Shown one piece after another: positions 52,432-52,646 of a stretch of 52,646 nucleotides of DNA. The DNA is taken from the NCBI GenBank assembly GCA_034659475.1, contig JAYEHK010000063.1, positions 1 through 52,646 of the forward strand, in the 5' to 3' direction. Each line of letters opens with the position of its first letter. The first letter of the stretch is position 1. This DNA is from JAYEHK01 sp034659475 (GTDB taxonomy: Bacteria; Bacillota; Syntrophomonadia; Syntrophomonadales; Syntrophomonadaceae). Position numbers and translations under genes: made by a program. The notes beneath the pieces are model-generated. The model had not been told where the DNA came from, did no database searches, and saw only the letters and a list, made by a program, of their open reading frames with translations.

Positions 52432-52646
52432 GCGGAGTATTATGGCAAAGCAACACATAACGATTGGTTGGACTTTTTGGATTTGAAATGGGTTTCATAT
52501 CCATAGATGATGATATTCTATAACTTAAGTTTCGCACCCCGCAAAACCTGGATTCCCTGAATACTCTGATAGCCTCAAAGAACTAATAGAACTGGTTTTT
52601 AGACTAAATCCATATTGGCAACTCAACTTGCTTTATCGAGCTTTTT
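52432..52646. other. Window end, nothing recognised
   Basis: No gene with a plausible ribosome binding site, no repeat module and no RNA gene is visible up to the end. Confidence 0.4.

Overview
The window looks like chromosomal DNA of an anaerobic, spore-forming Firmicute (Clostridia, perhaps a Syntrophomonadaceae- or Peptococcaceae-like fatty-acid metaboliser). The evidence is a divergent alpha/beta-type small acid-soluble spore protein, AGGAGG-type ribosome binding sites, a dnaE-pfkA-pyk order typical of Firmicutes, a meso-diaminopimelate dehydrogenase, the full [FeFe]-hydrogenase maturation set (HydE, HydF, HydG plus a TM1266-type small protein), and many acyl-CoA genes. The genus assignment is inference.

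Layout. 1-10.3 kb: a 3D-domain protein, an acyl-CoA ligase plus SDR reductase pair, a large SNF2/SWIM helicase, a long-chain acyl-CoA synthetase and a truncated crotonase remnant. 10.6-13.9 kb: an ECF sigma factor, its zinc-finger anti-sigma and an ABC exporter in one operon. 14.3-23.3 kb: a small ORF, a truncated second 3D gene, a small membrane exporter, then decaying cell-surface genes (subtilase, cohesin/SLH protein, SLH/FecR giant protein) followed by one intact SLH protein with acidic repeats. 23.5-29.5 kb: a crotonase, then (minus strand) hydF, hydE, hydG and the TM1266-like gene, headed by a promoter, a structured leader and an intrinsic terminator. 30.1-36.9 kb: a TauE-like exporter, a membrane/coiled-coil protein, a rhomboid protease, an unknown protein, a HAD phosphatase, a spore protein and a YbaK deacylase. 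37.3-43.8 kb: dnaE, a broken TRAP (mtrB) relic, pfkA and pyk. 43.9-48.5 kb: two 3-hydroxybutyryl-CoA dehydrogenases and a crotonase; one hbd-crt operon has a sigma-54 promoter and tandem enhancer sites next to a sigma-54 activator gene. 48.7-52.4 kb: a peptidoglycan-binding-like protein, a phosphodiester glycosidase, Ddh and tRNA-Leu(CAA).

Intergenic DNA is unusually rich in interspersed repeats: REP-like inverted repeats carrying an ACCGTCCCC core (twice nested one inside another), 10-bp-periodic hairpin elements, micro-hairpin arrays with compensatory changes between copies, and octamer arrays. Several genes end in, or were cut by, these repeats. No transposase is present here, so any mobilising enzyme would have to act in trans.

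The most interesting signals are the candidate cis-regulatory leader of the hydrogenase-maturation operon, the sigma-54/UAS control unit of the hbd-crt operon, a HydG lacking one conserved auxiliary-cluster cysteine, the nested and covarying repeat families, and the amber-rich decaying surface-protein cluster.
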